A DNA stretch of 64,000 bases, from contig JBBQXF010000001.1 of NCBI GenBank assembly GCA_038209965.1, forward strand, positions 96,919-160,918, read 5' to 3'. Below, piece by piece: positions 27,495 through 36,930 of this stretch; within the stretch, counting starts at the first letter, position 1, and each line of letters begins with the position of its first letter. The stretch comes from JALONO01 sp038209965. Lineage in GTDB: Bacteria > Bacteroidota > Bacteroidia > Cytophagales > Thermoflexibacteraceae. The notes beneath the pieces are model-generated. The model did no database searches. It saw only the letters and a list, made by a program, of their open reading frames with translations, and had not been told where the DNA came from. The position numbers were made by a program, and so were the translations under genes.

Positions 27495-28538
27495 ATGAAA
27501 AAACTCTACTTGTTCCTACTTTTGTTTGGGGCCATTTCGGCCTCGGCCCAAGATCCCCAGTTCACCCAGGGGACTTTTGCCACACCGCTCTTTCTCAACC
27601 CAGCATTTGCGGGCAATACGGAATCGGTGCGGGCCAATGTGCTGTTTCGCAACCAGTTCTCGAACTTGGACAATCCCTACAACACCATCATGGCCTCGGC
27701 CGATTACAACATGAAGGAGTACAATGGTGGGGCGGGCCTAATGCTCATGCACGATCAGGCCGGATTGTTTTCGTCCACTTCGGCCACGGCTTCCTTTTCT
27801 TACCGGGCCAAGTTCAACGCCAACACCTCGTTGCTGTTGGGGGTATCGGGCAGTTTTTTCACCAAACGGCTCGATCCGACCAATGTCGTTTTCCGGGATC
27901 AATTGCGGATCGATAGTGACCAGATCGGGCGCACCCGGGAAACCTTTGGCAACCTGACTTTCAATTTTCCCAGCTTTGCCACCGGGGCCATTTTGAGCAC
28001 CCGCAAATTTTGGTTGGGCCTGGCCATGGATCACCTCAACACTCCCCGGCGCGACTTGGCGGGCGACACCCCACTGCTGCCCTTGAAATTGACCTTGCAC
28101 GGGGGGCTTAACCTATTGACGTTGAACAAGAACAAGGAAGCCTCCGAAATGGGCGCTTATCCCTCTTTCGTTTTGCGCCGCCAAGGTGCTTTCACCCAGT
28201 TGGATTTGGGGATCAATATCGGTCAGCATGAGGTGCGCAACCTGGGTTTTGGGTATGTTGTAGGTTTTTGGTACAGGGGTATGTTTACCCAAAAAACTGT
28301 GGCCAACCAACTCAACCGCGATGCAGTTTCGGTACTGACTGGCCTTACGATTGGCAATATGTCTTTCAATTATAGCTACGACCTGACCATTTCGGGCTTG
28401 GCCCCCTACAACGCCGGCACCCACGAAATCTCGGTAATATTTGAATTGTACAAAAATCGGAGTTCGCGCCGGTTGGGGGGAATTGCCAACCCCATCTATG
28501 GCCACAAAGTGCCGGGGAAAAAGAAGCCCAGCAAATAG
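27495..28538 (+). CDS. PorP/SprF-family T9SS outer-membrane protein
   Basis: This 347-residue outer-membrane beta-barrel of the PorP/SprF family has signal peptide MKKLYLFLLLFGAISASAQ. The family signature DPQFTQGTFATPLFLNPAFAG comes immediately after, and the later segments GFGYVVGFWYR and SYDLTISGLAPYNAGTHEIS are typical of the C-terminal half. SprF-like proteins pair with a large type B T9SS cargo encoded just upstream and help its secretion or anchoring. The pair 20986-27420 and 27495-28538 follows this pattern exactly. A terminator-like hairpin follows the stop. Confidence 0.95.
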   Translation: MKKLYLFLLLFGAISASAQDPQFTQGTFATPLFLNPAFAGNTESVRANVLFRNQFSNLDNPYNTIMASADYNMKEYNGGAGLMLMHDQAGLFSSTSATASFSYRAKFNANTSLLLGVSGSFFTKRLDPTNVVFRDQLRIDSDQIGRTRETFGNLTFNFPSFATGAILSTRKFWLGLAMDHLNTPRRDLAGDTPLLPLKLTLHGGLNLLTLNKNKEASEMGAYPSFVLRRQGAFTQLDLGINIGQHEVRNLGFGYVVGFWYRGMFTQKTVANQLNRDAVSVLTGLTIGNMSFNYSYDLTISGLAPYNAGTHEISVIFELYKNRSSRRLGGIANPIYGHKVPGKKKPSK

Positions 28539-28562
28539 GCCGAGGTGCTATTTGGTTTGATC

Positions 28563-28598
28563 AGGTACCAAAAGACCCAATTGGGTGATACCTCTTTT
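28563..28598 (+). terminator. Hairpin after PorP/SprF gene
   Basis: AGGTA (28563-28567) pairs with TACCT (28589-28593) around an inner perfect CCCAATTGGG (28576-28585), followed by CTTTTA. This is a plausible if imperfect plus-strand terminator 25 bases after the stop of the surface-protein operon. Confidence 0.5.
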
Positions 28599-28651
28599 AT
28601 GACCTTTGACCGATAATGCCTTGAACTTACAACAAATTGATGGTGAAATTA

Positions 28652-29026
28652 TTAATTGCTGACAATTAAACGCTTGGTAACTTTCTCCGATCCGGCTTCC
28701 ACGGAGAGAAAATAGACGCCTTTGCTCAATTCTTGTTGGGGAACCAAATGCACGGAGGCAAAACCATTGTTCACCTCGACGGATTGGCGGAGGATCACGT
28801 TGCCAATCACACTGTAAAGCGTGACTTTAACTTCCTTGGTCCGAATGTTTTCCAACTTCACTTCAAACTCTTTGCCCTCGCAGGGATTGGGATACAACTG
28901 AAAATCCATCTTTACAGTGAGTGCAGGCTGGCCTTTTTCGGCTGGCTTATCATTATTAGCCAATAATTCGGGCGCAAACATCCCAGTTGCCAATACAATA
29001 TATAAAATGGTAGCGATTCGGTTCAT
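28652..29026 (-). CDS. Stand-alone Por-type T9SS sorting-domain protein
   Basis: This 124-residue exported protein has a signal peptide (cleavage near LLANN) and a short linker. Almost the whole mature chain is one Por secretion C-terminal domain: DFQLYPNPCEGKEFEVKLEN, VTLYSVIGNVIL, LSKGVYFLSVE and terminal KRLIVSN. These are the A, B and E motifs of type A T9SS cargo signals. There is no passenger domain. It may be an orphan signal left after deletion, a decoy or regulator of the T9SS sortase, or a small cell-surface protein. It is convergent with the PorP/SprF gene and its upstream region is free of other genes. Confidence 0.82.
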   Translation of the reverse strand: MNRIATILYIVLATGMFAPELLANNDKPAEKGQPALTVKMDFQLYPNPCEGKEFEVKLENIRTKEVKVTLYSVIGNVILRQSVEVNNGFASVHLVPQQELSKGVYFLSVEAGSEKVTKRLIVSN

Positions 29027-29227
29027 GATTTCAATGTTTTTTATATAGTAGACGCGAAGTTAGCCTGCAATGTTGCGCGAGCATCGATAAAAAAAAGTGC
29101 CTTTTGGGAACTTTTAACATATCAATGGCGAAAAACCCTAAACAAAGTGTAGCCGATAGCAATGTGGCGCAAATCTTACATCCCTAAAATTGGGAATTGG
29201 GCCGGACTGGTTATGGCCACTAAAACC

Positions 29228-32185
29228 CTACTCGGGCGCTTCTCCGAGCGAATGCTGGATCTGATGAACGACTTCATCCAGTTCTTGGGCCGAAGCCCGC
29301 AGGAGGGCCAGCAGTTCAGCGTCGTGTTTTTCAGCTTCAGACAAGCGCATCACTTCAACTAGGCCCAGGATCCTGGCCAGCGGTGCCCGTAGGTTGTGGG
29401 CATTGAAAAAAGCATATTCCAGCAGTTGTTGGTGCTGCCTTTCCAACGCCAAAGAGCGTTCATGCACCATTTCGTCCAAGTGCTCATTGATCTGTACCAG
29501 CTCCTCATTTAGGGCCGTTAACTCTTGGTTTTGCAGGTTGATATCTCGTTGCTGGGCCTCAATTTCAATGTTTTTGGCCTCGATTTCGCTTTTTTGGGTG
29601 GTCAGTTTTTCGTTATTCTTTTGGATCACGGCGGTTCTCTGGTGGATCAGCCGCTCTAAGGTTGCATTCTGCTTTTTCAGGAAGGTTACCCTGATGTTAT
29701 AAAACCAGATACACCCACCTATGATTAGCCCCAATAGCAGTCCCCTGAACCACCAATTTTTCCACCAAGGGGGCAACACGACGATGGTCAAGCTTGCTCC
29801 GGCTTCATTCCAAAGCCCGTCGTTGTTGGCGGCCCTGACCCTGAACGTGTAGGTTCCGGCGGGCAAGCTGGTATAGGTAGCCTCCCGCCGGTTCCCGACA
29901 TAGTTCCAATCTTTTTCCAACCCCTCCAACCGATAAGCATACTGATTTTTTTCGGGGTAGATATAATTGAGGGCCACATATTCAATGGTAAAGACCGTTT
30001 GGGCTGGGCTTAAGCGGATCTCTTTGGTGTAGGGCAAGCTTTGTGTTAACGGAGCGTCTTGGGCATTGATGGGAACAGTCTTGTTGAAAATCTTTAGATT
30101 GGTCAAATAGACACTGGGCACAACGGGATTTCTGGCAAATTTAGCCGGGTCAAAAATATTGAACCCATTGCTGCCACCGACCAATATTTCACCGTTTCTC
30201 GTCTTGTAAATCGCTCCTCGGGAGAATTCATCGCCCTGCAAGCCATCTTCTTTGGTATATCGTTCAAATGCATTGGTTTTTGCCTCCAATCGGACCAGCC
30301 CGTGACCAGTTGTGAGCCAAATTGCGCCCAAGTTATCCTCGCTGATGCCCTTGATGTCATCATTGATCAGACCTTCCTTTTTGCGAAAAACTTGGAAAGT
30401 TTGGGTTTGGGGATCATATTTGTTTAGGCCAGCCATTGTGCCCACCCAAATATTGCCCTGCCGATCTTCATACACTTCGTTTACCCTGGAATCACTGAGG
30501 CTATTGAGATTTTGCTTCTGGTACTTAAAGACACTGAATTGGCCAGTTGGGCGCCGATCAGCTTGGGGCAGCAAGATCAATCCATTGTTAGATCCGATCC
30601 AAATATTCTGCTGGCGATCTTCAATGATCCGGTAAAAATACCGCAGGCTGTCAGGAAATACTTTTGACCACACCAGTTTTTGTTTTTCTGTATCAAAAAC
30701 ATCTAGGGTGTTCTTCCAAGCAGACATATACAAGAAACCATCTTGGGCGGTCATTAGAGAAAAATGGCTATTTGCCGATAATCCACGATTATTTACGGTA
30801 TAGTTGGTAAACTTTTGATCCCGGTGGCTAAATACATTGCACCCGTTTTCCCAAGAAGTGAACCAAGTATTTTGTTGTTTGTCGCTCGCGACCGAAAGAA
30901 TGGCATTGCAAGAAAGTTGAAAAGGTGGCTGGCTATCTTGGGTGTAGTTGGTAAAGGTCTGGTTTTGTCGGTTCCAGCGGCTGACGCCACCTCCATCGGT
31001 TCCGATCCAGATCTCCCCAGTGGGGCTTTCGGCAAAGCCGCTCACGCTATTATTGACCAATCCATTAATACTGCCATTTTTCTTGAAATAATGCTCAAAT
31101 CTGGTGTGGTATTGATTATAAACCACATTAACGCCTTGTTGGAAGGTTCCCACCCAGACGTTGCCAGACGAATCTTCGCGGATCGCCCACGGAGAATCGC
31201 TCGCTAAGCTGAATGGATCATCGGGATTGTATTTGTGTTGGGTCGCAGCTTGGCGTTGCTGATCAATGATATAAATGCCCTTGTTTTCCACCCCGGCCCA
31301 TAATCGCCCTTTTTTGTCTTCGCATAGCGATTTAATGTTGCCAAAACGCTCAGTTGCTGTACCAGGGAGGTGGGTGAACGATTGCTCAAATACAAGTTGT
31401 GGCCCATCAATGGCAACAAGGGCGATTCCTTCGGATTGATAGCCAATCCAGTATTTGTTGGGCTGTTGACTGGGACAAGTTGTCAAGATGATGCCTTCTT
31501 TTTCGGCACTTTTATCCTTGGCAAAGTACACAAATTGCTTACTTTGTTTGTCAAACCGGACAATCCCATTTAAGTCCGTGGCCAGCCAAACATACTTTTC
31601 GCTGACGACCAGAATGGCCCGAATGCCCCCACTCCGATAGCCCGATCCGATTTGATCATCGGTGTAACGTTGGATAATCCCGGTTTGGGGGTTTAAACAG
31701 TTCAGGCCATTGCCGGTGGCCAGCCAAACCTGCCCGTTTTTGTCTTCGGCAGTCATGTTGACCACACCCGAAGAAAGATGGGTACTGTCTGGACCTTGGG
31801 TATAAAGGGTAAATTTATTGGTCTTCAGATCGTAATAGTTCAAGCCCACGGGGGGAATACTCAACCATAAACCTTCAGATCGGTCTTGGCTAATATGGGT
31901 CACGTTACTGTTGCCGATCGAATTGCTGTCCAAGGCACTATTCTGGTAGTTGACAAATGAATAGCCGTCAAACTTGCTCAGGCCATTTCCGGTGCCAAAC
32001 CACATAAATCCTTTCTGATCCTGAAAAATACAGGTAATGCGACTACTGGAAATCCCGGCGGGGATTTTGTGAAATTTTATTTTTTCATTCGTTTGGGCGT
32101 AGCTACATCGATGGCCAAGCAGGAGCCCCAAGAGTAGCAGGGCAAACACACAGCTTTTATGATAAGTCGTAACAAAATGAACCAT
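29228..32185 (-). CDS. Propeller sensor with DHp domain but no ATPase domain
   Basis: This 985-residue protein has a signal peptide and about 12-14 two-component-propeller repeats (each with motifs such as GFMWFGTGNGLSKFDGYSF and GNIWVGTMAGLNKYD). A Y_Y_Y domain (YAYRLEGLEKDWNYVG, AGTYTFRVRAANNDG) and one membrane helix (near residue 805) follow, then a coiled coil (about 825-910) and a DHp-like segment FNAHNLRAPLARILGL with the phospho-accepting His. It then stops about 45 residues later: the HATPase_c domain (N, G1, G2 boxes) is missing, as are receiver and HTH domains. It follows its full-length paralogue on the same strand by 194 bases, suggesting a heterodimer or phosphotransfer pair. 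The sensed ligand is unknown. Confidence 0.88.
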   Translation of the reverse strand: MVHFVTTYHKSCVFALLLLGLLLGHRCSYAQTNEKIKFHKIPAGISSSRITCIFQDQKGFMWFGTGNGLSKFDGYSFVNYQNSALDSNSIGNSNVTHISQDRSEGLWLSIPPVGLNYYDLKTNKFTLYTQGPDSTHLSSGVVNMTAEDKNGQVWLATGNGLNCLNPQTGIIQRYTDDQIGSGYRSGGIRAILVVSEKYVWLATDLNGIVRFDKQSKQFVYFAKDKSAEKEGIILTTCPSQQPNKYWIGYQSEGIALVAIDGPQLVFEQSFTHLPGTATERFGNIKSLCEDKKGRLWAGVENKGIYIIDQQRQAATQHKYNPDDPFSLASDSPWAIREDSSGNVWVGTFQQGVNVVYNQYHTRFEHYFKKNGSINGLVNNSVSGFAESPTGEIWIGTDGGGVSRWNRQNQTFTNYTQDSQPPFQLSCNAILSVASDKQQNTWFTSWENGCNVFSHRDQKFTNYTVNNRGLSANSHFSLMTAQDGFLYMSAWKNTLDVFDTEKQKLVWSKVFPDSLRYFYRIIEDRQQNIWIGSNNGLILLPQADRRPTGQFSVFKYQKQNLNSLSDSRVNEVYEDRQGNIWVGTMAGLNKYDPQTQTFQVFRKKEGLINDDIKGISEDNLGAIWLTTGHGLVRLEAKTNAFERYTKEDGLQGDEFSRGAIYKTRNGEILVGGSNGFNIFDPAKFARNPVVPSVYLTNLKIFNKTVPINAQDAPLTQSLPYTKEIRLSPAQTVFTIEYVALNYIYPEKNQYAYRLEGLEKDWNYVGNRREATYTSLPAGTYTFRVRAANNDGLWNEAGASLTIVVLPPWWKNWWFRGLLLGLIIGGCIWFYNIRVTFLKKQNATLERLIHQRTAVIQKNNEKLTTQKSEIEAKNIEIEAQQRDINLQNQELTALNEELVQINEHLDEMVHERSLALERQHQQLLEYAFFNAHNLRAPLARILGLVEVMRLSEAEKHDAELLALLRASAQELDEVVHQIQHSLGEAPE

Positions 32186-32379
32186 AAAATTTTTACAGCA
32201 ATTATATAGACAAAGTACGTAATAAAACCCCTAATTCGTGTTACTGATCAATTCCGGCTTCGGGCGGGCGGGCCCTTCCAGTTCGGTTGGTTGGCCGCAA
32301 TACCGCTCGCCATTGCGGTACTTTTTGGCTGTTCCCGGCAAGTTTTCGCCAGACTGGCTGGCCGATCAAGCCTGCCCAA

Positions 32380-35300
32380 TTACAAGACAGTTGGCGACAA
32401 GGTGGATCTGGGTAAAGTAAAATAAAACGTACTGCCTGCCCCCAATTGGCTGGTTACCCCAATGCTTCCGCCATTTTTCTCCACAAAATCTTTGCACAAC
32501 AATAACCCCAAGCCGGTTCCTTTTTCATTGGCGGTTCCATCAGTAGAAAAAACATCCCTTTGAAAAATCAAGGCCAGGTTTTCGGGCGAAATGCCGATGC
32601 CAGTATCGGTCACTTTCACTTGCACATCCCGCTCGGATACCTCAGTGCTGATATCGATCCCGTCACCAATCCTGCAAAATTTTACGGCATTGGCCACCAA
32701 GTTCCGCAGTACCAGATCAACCATGTCCGTATCAGCGATGGCAATGGTACCGGCAGGGATCTGGCTGGTCAATCTAAGGTCTTTGTCTTTTGCCGGCCGG
32801 CTGAACAGATTCAACTGACGTTGGGCCAGTAAGGCCAAGTCTATCCTTTCGGGCCGGATAACCGATCCTTTCATCTGGCTATTGGCCCAGTGCAATAGAT
32901 TGTGGAGCAAATTGGAGGCATTGGCCGTGCCTTGGGCCAGTTCGCCCGCGATTCCCTTGAATTCAGCATGGGAAAGCCCTTCTTGTTGGAGCAGGGTCAA
33001 AATACCTTGCAGGGAAGCCAAGGGGCTTCGCAGATCATGGGCAATGATGGAAAACAATTGGTCTTTGAGATAGTTAGCGGCTTCCAGTTTGGTCGATTGA
33101 TCCCGAATGTATTCGTTTTGCTGTTTCAACGCTTCGTTTGCGTTTTCCAGATCGCGGGTCCTTTGACTTACTTTTTGCTCCAAATTTCTGTTTTGCTGCT
33201 TGAGAAAATTGGTTCGGATGAGGAAAACCGAAACAACGCCCCCGACCAGAAAAGAGATAACCAGTATTTTGAACCAGAGCGTTAGCCACCAAGGGGGCGA
33301 GATGATGATTTGCAGGCGGGTGCCTTCTTCGTTCCAAACCCCATCGTTGTTGGAGGCTTTAACGCGAAGGATGTAAGTGCCCGCTGGCAGGTTGGTATAG
33401 GTGGCATTGCGTTGTTGGCCCACATAGTTCCAGTCTGCATCAAAGGGATCCAAGCGGTAGGCGTACTGGTTTTTTTCGCTGTGAGTGAAGTTGAGCGCCA
33501 CGAAATCGAGGGAAAAAACCAATTGCTTGTGCGTCAGGGAGATTTGCTTGGTCTGGGAAATCTGTTGGGGCAATATGGAGTCGGGGGCAGCCACCTGCAC
33601 CAATCGGTTGTTGACTTTGAGCTCAGTGAACACGACCTTGGGGATGGTGGGGTTGGCCCGGATGCTGTCGGGGTGAAATATGTTGACCCCATTGTAGCTC
33701 CCCTGCAAGATGTTGCCCTCCGTGGTCGATTGAATGGCATTGGCTTTGAACTGGCGGCTGAGCAGGCCATCTTTTTCATCGTAATTGGTAAACGTGTGCT
33801 TTGAGGGGTCGAATTTGCTTAGTCCTTGGTTGGTATTAATCCACATATTTCCCTTTTGATCAGCCACCATTCCGGTGATTTGGTTGTTGGGCAGTCCATT
33901 TGCGGTAGTATAGCGGCGAAATTTACCGGGGACCAACATTAAATTGAGACCGTCTTTGGTGCCAACCCAAATCCGCTTTTGCAGATCCTCGAGCAGGCAC
34001 AGCACCGACTTGAGGCTTAAACTGGTTGGGTCATTTGTTGGGCTAATGTAGTGCGCAGTTTGGCCATTGGATCCGAAGAAATGCAAGCCTTCCAGCGTGC
34101 CCACCCAGAGGTTGCGCTGGCTGTCCACCAAAATATCCCGAAGATATCGCATAGACATGGTACTTTCAAACGGGGTCGTTTTGCCCTGTCCAACGTTTAG
34201 GGCAAACAAGCCGCCAGAACTGCCAATCAGTATCTGCCCTTGGTCAGTTTCACCAAACGCAAATACACAATTTAAATACATTGGCCCATCAATCGGTTGT
34301 TCTCGGATAAAATGCCGGAAAGTTCCCGATCGCTCTTCGTACAGGTTGGCCCCGCCTTGCCAAGTGCCCACCCAAATCCGCTTCTTGGAGTCTTCATAAA
34401 TTCGCAGGACAGGATCGGCACCAAGGCTGTTGGCCTGATTGGGATCGTGCCGAAAGTGCGTTACTTTATCTTGCTCTTTGAGGAAAAGCCCCTTTTCAGT
34501 GCCCACCCAAAGCCGGCCCTTGCTATCTTTAAGAATCGCATTTATCACTTTATCAGGCATAATCATGCCAATGGTGGAAAACTTGCTGTGGCGTTTGTCC
34601 CAGACACTGATGCCCTTGGAATAGGTGCCCACCCACACCCGATCTTGGCGGTCGGGATAAATGCACCATACCGAGTTGTCGGATAAACTGGCCGGATCGT
34701 CCTGATTATTCAAATAATTGACGAACATATTTTTTGTTGGGTCGTATTGGCTAATTCCGCCGTTTTCGGTGGCTAGCAAAATCGTGTTTCTGTACGGGCA
34801 AATGTCCCGGATCGAATTGACCAACGGGGCGTTTCTTTGGCCGGGCGAGGCCCGAAAATTGGTAAATTGGTGGCTTTTTATCTCATATTTACTGATTCCA
34901 CGGTAAACAGTGGCGATCCACAAGTTGCCTTCGCGGTCGGGGCAAAGCTGGTGGATGGCATTGTCGGGGAGGCTGTTGGGGTTTTGGGGGTCATGCACCA
35001 ACCGGCTCACTTTGCGGGTGGGCCAGTGGAGGTGATACACCCCCTCGCCATTGCTCCCAATCCAATAGTCATCATCCTGGGTTTGGGCAATGGTGCCCAA
35101 AAAATCACTTTCCGGGAACAAATGGCTTAAATGTTCCCATTTTTGGGTAGTGTGATAAAACACGGACAGCGTTCGATCGCCTCCCACCCACAGGTTGCCT
35201 CGCTTGTCCACAAATAGGGCAACGACCTTACGGGTGTCCAGTTCGGCCACCTTTTCAAAAACATCCAACCGGGGATTGTACTTGGCCAGTCCGCTATTGG

Positions 35301-35604
35301 TGGCCACCCACAAATTATGGGCGTGGTCTTGGGCAATATCGCTAACGTAATCGCTGGGCAGGGACGTTTTCGCTGCGGCGTTTTTTCGGTAGGTTTTCAT
35401 CGAATACCCATCGAAGCGGTTCAGGCCGTCGGCAGTACCGAACCACATGAAGCCCACTTGATCTTGCAGAATGCAGGTCACATTGGCATTGGACAAACCT
35501 CGCTCGGTCGATAGGTGGGTAAACTTAAAGTCTTGGGCCAGCGTGCTTGTTCCCCAACAAAGAAAAACAAAAAAGACTGCCCATTTATTACAGATCAAAT
35601 ACAT
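32380..35604 (-). CDS. Two-component regulator propeller sensor histidine kinase
   Basis: This is a protein of about 1074 residues. Signal peptide (MYLICNKWAVFFVFLCWG), two seven-bladed propellers of reg_prop repeats (first DQVGFMWFGTADGLNRFDGY), a Y_Y_Y domain (YAYRLDPFDADWNYVG) and one transmembrane helix precede a coiled coil. A complete kinase core follows: HisKA with IIAHDLRSPLASLQG, then HATPase with N box LRNLVANAVKF, G1 DTGIGIS and G2 GTGLGLLLCKDF. There is no receiver or HTH output, unlike hybrid HTCS proteins, so it must signal to a separate response regulator not in the window. I choose the ATG at 35604. It is upstream of the ATPase-less paralogue in the same orientation, and the two likely arose by duplication. 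Confidence 0.93.
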   Translation of the reverse strand: MYLICNKWAVFFVFLCWGTSTLAQDFKFTHLSTERGLSNANVTCILQDQVGFMWFGTADGLNRFDGYSMKTYRKNAAAKTSLPSDYVSDIAQDHAHNLWVATNSGLAKYNPRLDVFEKVAELDTRKVVALFVDKRGNLWVGGDRTLSVFYHTTQKWEHLSHLFPESDFLGTIAQTQDDDYWIGSNGEGVYHLHWPTRKVSRLVHDPQNPNSLPDNAIHQLCPDREGNLWIATVYRGISKYEIKSHQFTNFRASPGQRNAPLVNSIRDICPYRNTILLATENGGISQYDPTKNMFVNYLNNQDDPASLSDNSVWCIYPDRQDRVWVGTYSKGISVWDKRHSKFSTIGMIMPDKVINAILKDSKGRLWVGTEKGLFLKEQDKVTHFRHDPNQANSLGADPVLRIYEDSKKRIWVGTWQGGANLYEERSGTFRHFIREQPIDGPMYLNCVFAFGETDQGQILIGSSGGLFALNVGQGKTTPFESTMSMRYLRDILVDSQRNLWVGTLEGLHFFGSNGQTAHYISPTNDPTSLSLKSVLCLLEDLQKRIWVGTKDGLNLMLVPGKFRRYTTANGLPNNQITGMVADQKGNMWINTNQGLSKFDPSKHTFTNYDEKDGLLSRQFKANAIQSTTEGNILQGSYNGVNIFHPDSIRANPTIPKVVFTELKVNNRLVQVAAPDSILPQQISQTKQISLTHKQLVFSLDFVALNFTHSEKNQYAYRLDPFDADWNYVGQQRNATYTNLPAGTYILRVKASNNDGVWNEEGTRLQIIISPPWWLTLWFKILVISFLVGGVVSVFLIRTNFLKQQNRNLEQKVSQRTRDLENANEALKQQNEYIRDQSTKLEAANYLKDQLFSIIAHDLRSPLASLQGILTLLQQEGLSHAEFKGIAGELAQGTANASNLLHNLLHWANSQMKGSVIRPERIDLALLAQRQLNLFSRPAKDKDLRLTSQIPAGTIAIADTDMVDLVLRNLVANAVKFCRIGDGIDISTEVSERDVQVKVTDTGIGISPENLALIFQRDVFSTDGTANEKGTGLGLLLCKDFVEKNGGSIGVTSQLGAGSTFYFTLPRSTLSPTVL

Positions 35605-36418
35605 TTTGCCGTTTTCATTTCTTATGTTGAACACTTTGATTTGAACAGCCAAATTAGCTAATTAACGCCATTGGCATTTAGACCAACCCAAAAATCTATT
35701 TTTGGAATCTGGCATTGATAAACACAAAACTAATAATTGATTTAAACTATTTGATCGGTTCCATGCAAATCGGCCTATTAAATTGATAAATCAAAAGATC
35801 CAATCACCTAAGACCCAAGTGAGGCTTTTTTGTAAGTAATCACTACATTATTTACTCTTTATGGTTAGTCAAGACTGTATAGATTTATTTTTTTACCAAC
35901 CGGCTTCCAAATATTATTTGCGGCCTTATTGAGACCCGTACAAATTTTGACCCAACTTGCCGGATTGGGCTTGGCCAGCCGTCGCCTCCAGCCATATCCC
36001 AAATGAACGGTAATAACTCCAGTTGTACCTGCTTTGGTCAAGTGAAAAGCCCACTGCACCAGCTTTTTCACTTGGCTATTGCTCATCACCAATAAGAAAC
36101 CATCAGCGCGAGATTAAACCATTTCGGGCAATCCATTGACCTATTCCCTTCTTTTTCAATGGTTTGTCTTCGTCGTCGGCAGAAAAGAAAACCAAGTTGG
36201 TTTGGGGCCAAAATACCCTTTGCCCACAAGTAATGTTACCGATTGCGCATGGCCAATGTCAACTTTTGCGAGCCGTTGAACTTGACCACAGTTGCAAAAA
36301 AAATCGGGAGTAGCACAATATTTGGCCCGATTTTTCGTAATTATATCAGCAGGCTGCAAAGCCCTCCAAACGTGACTGTTCCCAACTTACTAGTGTAGAT
36401 TACCCTAACCAAAATAAG
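35605..36418. other. 814-base non-coding region, possible decayed gene on minus strand
   Basis: The part next to 35604 is AT-rich and should hold the propeller-kinase promoter. Between 35865 and 36092 the minus strand has a 75-codon frame (LVQWAFHLTKAG, WRRRLAKPNPASWVK) and, in other frames upstream to about 36360, further open pieces. None has a recognised family or a good start, so this may be a relic or nothing. A terminator-like hairpin lies at 36296-36335. Confidence 0.4.
36296..36335. terminator. Terminator-like hairpin with A and T tracts
   Basis: AAAAAAAATCGGG (36296-36308) pairs with CCCGATTTTT (36326-36335) around a 17-base loop. A and T tracts on the two arms allow it to function in either direction, although no clear gene ends at it. 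Confidence 0.5.
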
Positions 36419-36871
36419 ATGGTGACTCTTCTTGATGTGCTCGTTGAACAATCCCGGCAATCGCAATCTCCGGTGACTTTTTACCAAGATTCCCAAGTAA
36501 TGCTCCAATATTTTCCCCGCACGAAATGTATCCGTTCCGAATGGCGCGGTTTCTTCGATGTGGGCCGCACCCGCCAAGCCTTTGAACTGATGTACGAATT
36601 TGCCGACCGGGTGGGCGGGGTCAACAAATGGCTCACCGACCACAGTGATGAGCCAGAAACCTCGGCGGAAGAACAGGCCTGGTTTGCCAACAATTGGGTG
36701 CCGCGCATTTTTCAAGCATTTGGCGATGATCAAAAACTGGCTTACGTGGGTGATAGCGGCTTCATCGGCAACCCGTTCATTGGGCAGCCAGCGAGTGGAA
36801 GCCCCTATGATCCGGCTTATTTCGCTACTGAGGCCGAAGCCTTCAAATGGCTGGAAAAGGGGGAGGCTTAG
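36419..36871 (+). CDS. STAS/SpoIIAA-like cytosolic protein
   Basis: This 150-residue soluble protein resembles small STAS/SEC14-like Bacteroidetes proteins. IRSEWRGFFDVGRTRQAFEL and NKWLTDHSDE form the beta-alpha core, and a long EEQAWFANNWVPRIFQAF helix follows, as in the family pattern. Such proteins are thought to bind lipids or regulators, but function is not known. The C-terminal segment YFATEAEAFKWLE is also typical. It is convergent with lgt, with a 59-base gap. Confidence 0.65.
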   Translation: MVTLLDVLVEQSRQSQSPVTFYQDSQVMLQYFPRTKCIRSEWRGFFDVGRTRQAFELMYEFADRVGGVNKWLTDHSDEPETSAEEQAWFANNWVPRIFQAFGDDQKLAYVGDSGFIGNPFIGQPASGSPYDPAYFATEAEAFKWLEKGEA

Positions 36872-36930
36872 AACAGCTCCCGTCACCTCCGGCTCATTGA
36901 GGTCGCCAATAATTTTGCTCTACTTTTCGC

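Noticed and set aside
32260..32330. Hairpin GTACCGC/GCGGTA between the two propeller genes
   Set aside because: T run faces the wrong strand for these genes and the stem is short; no plus-strand gene ends here.
35865..36092. 75-codon minus-strand frame as a real gene
   Set aside because: No family, poor start and upstream pieces in other frames; kept only as a possible relic.
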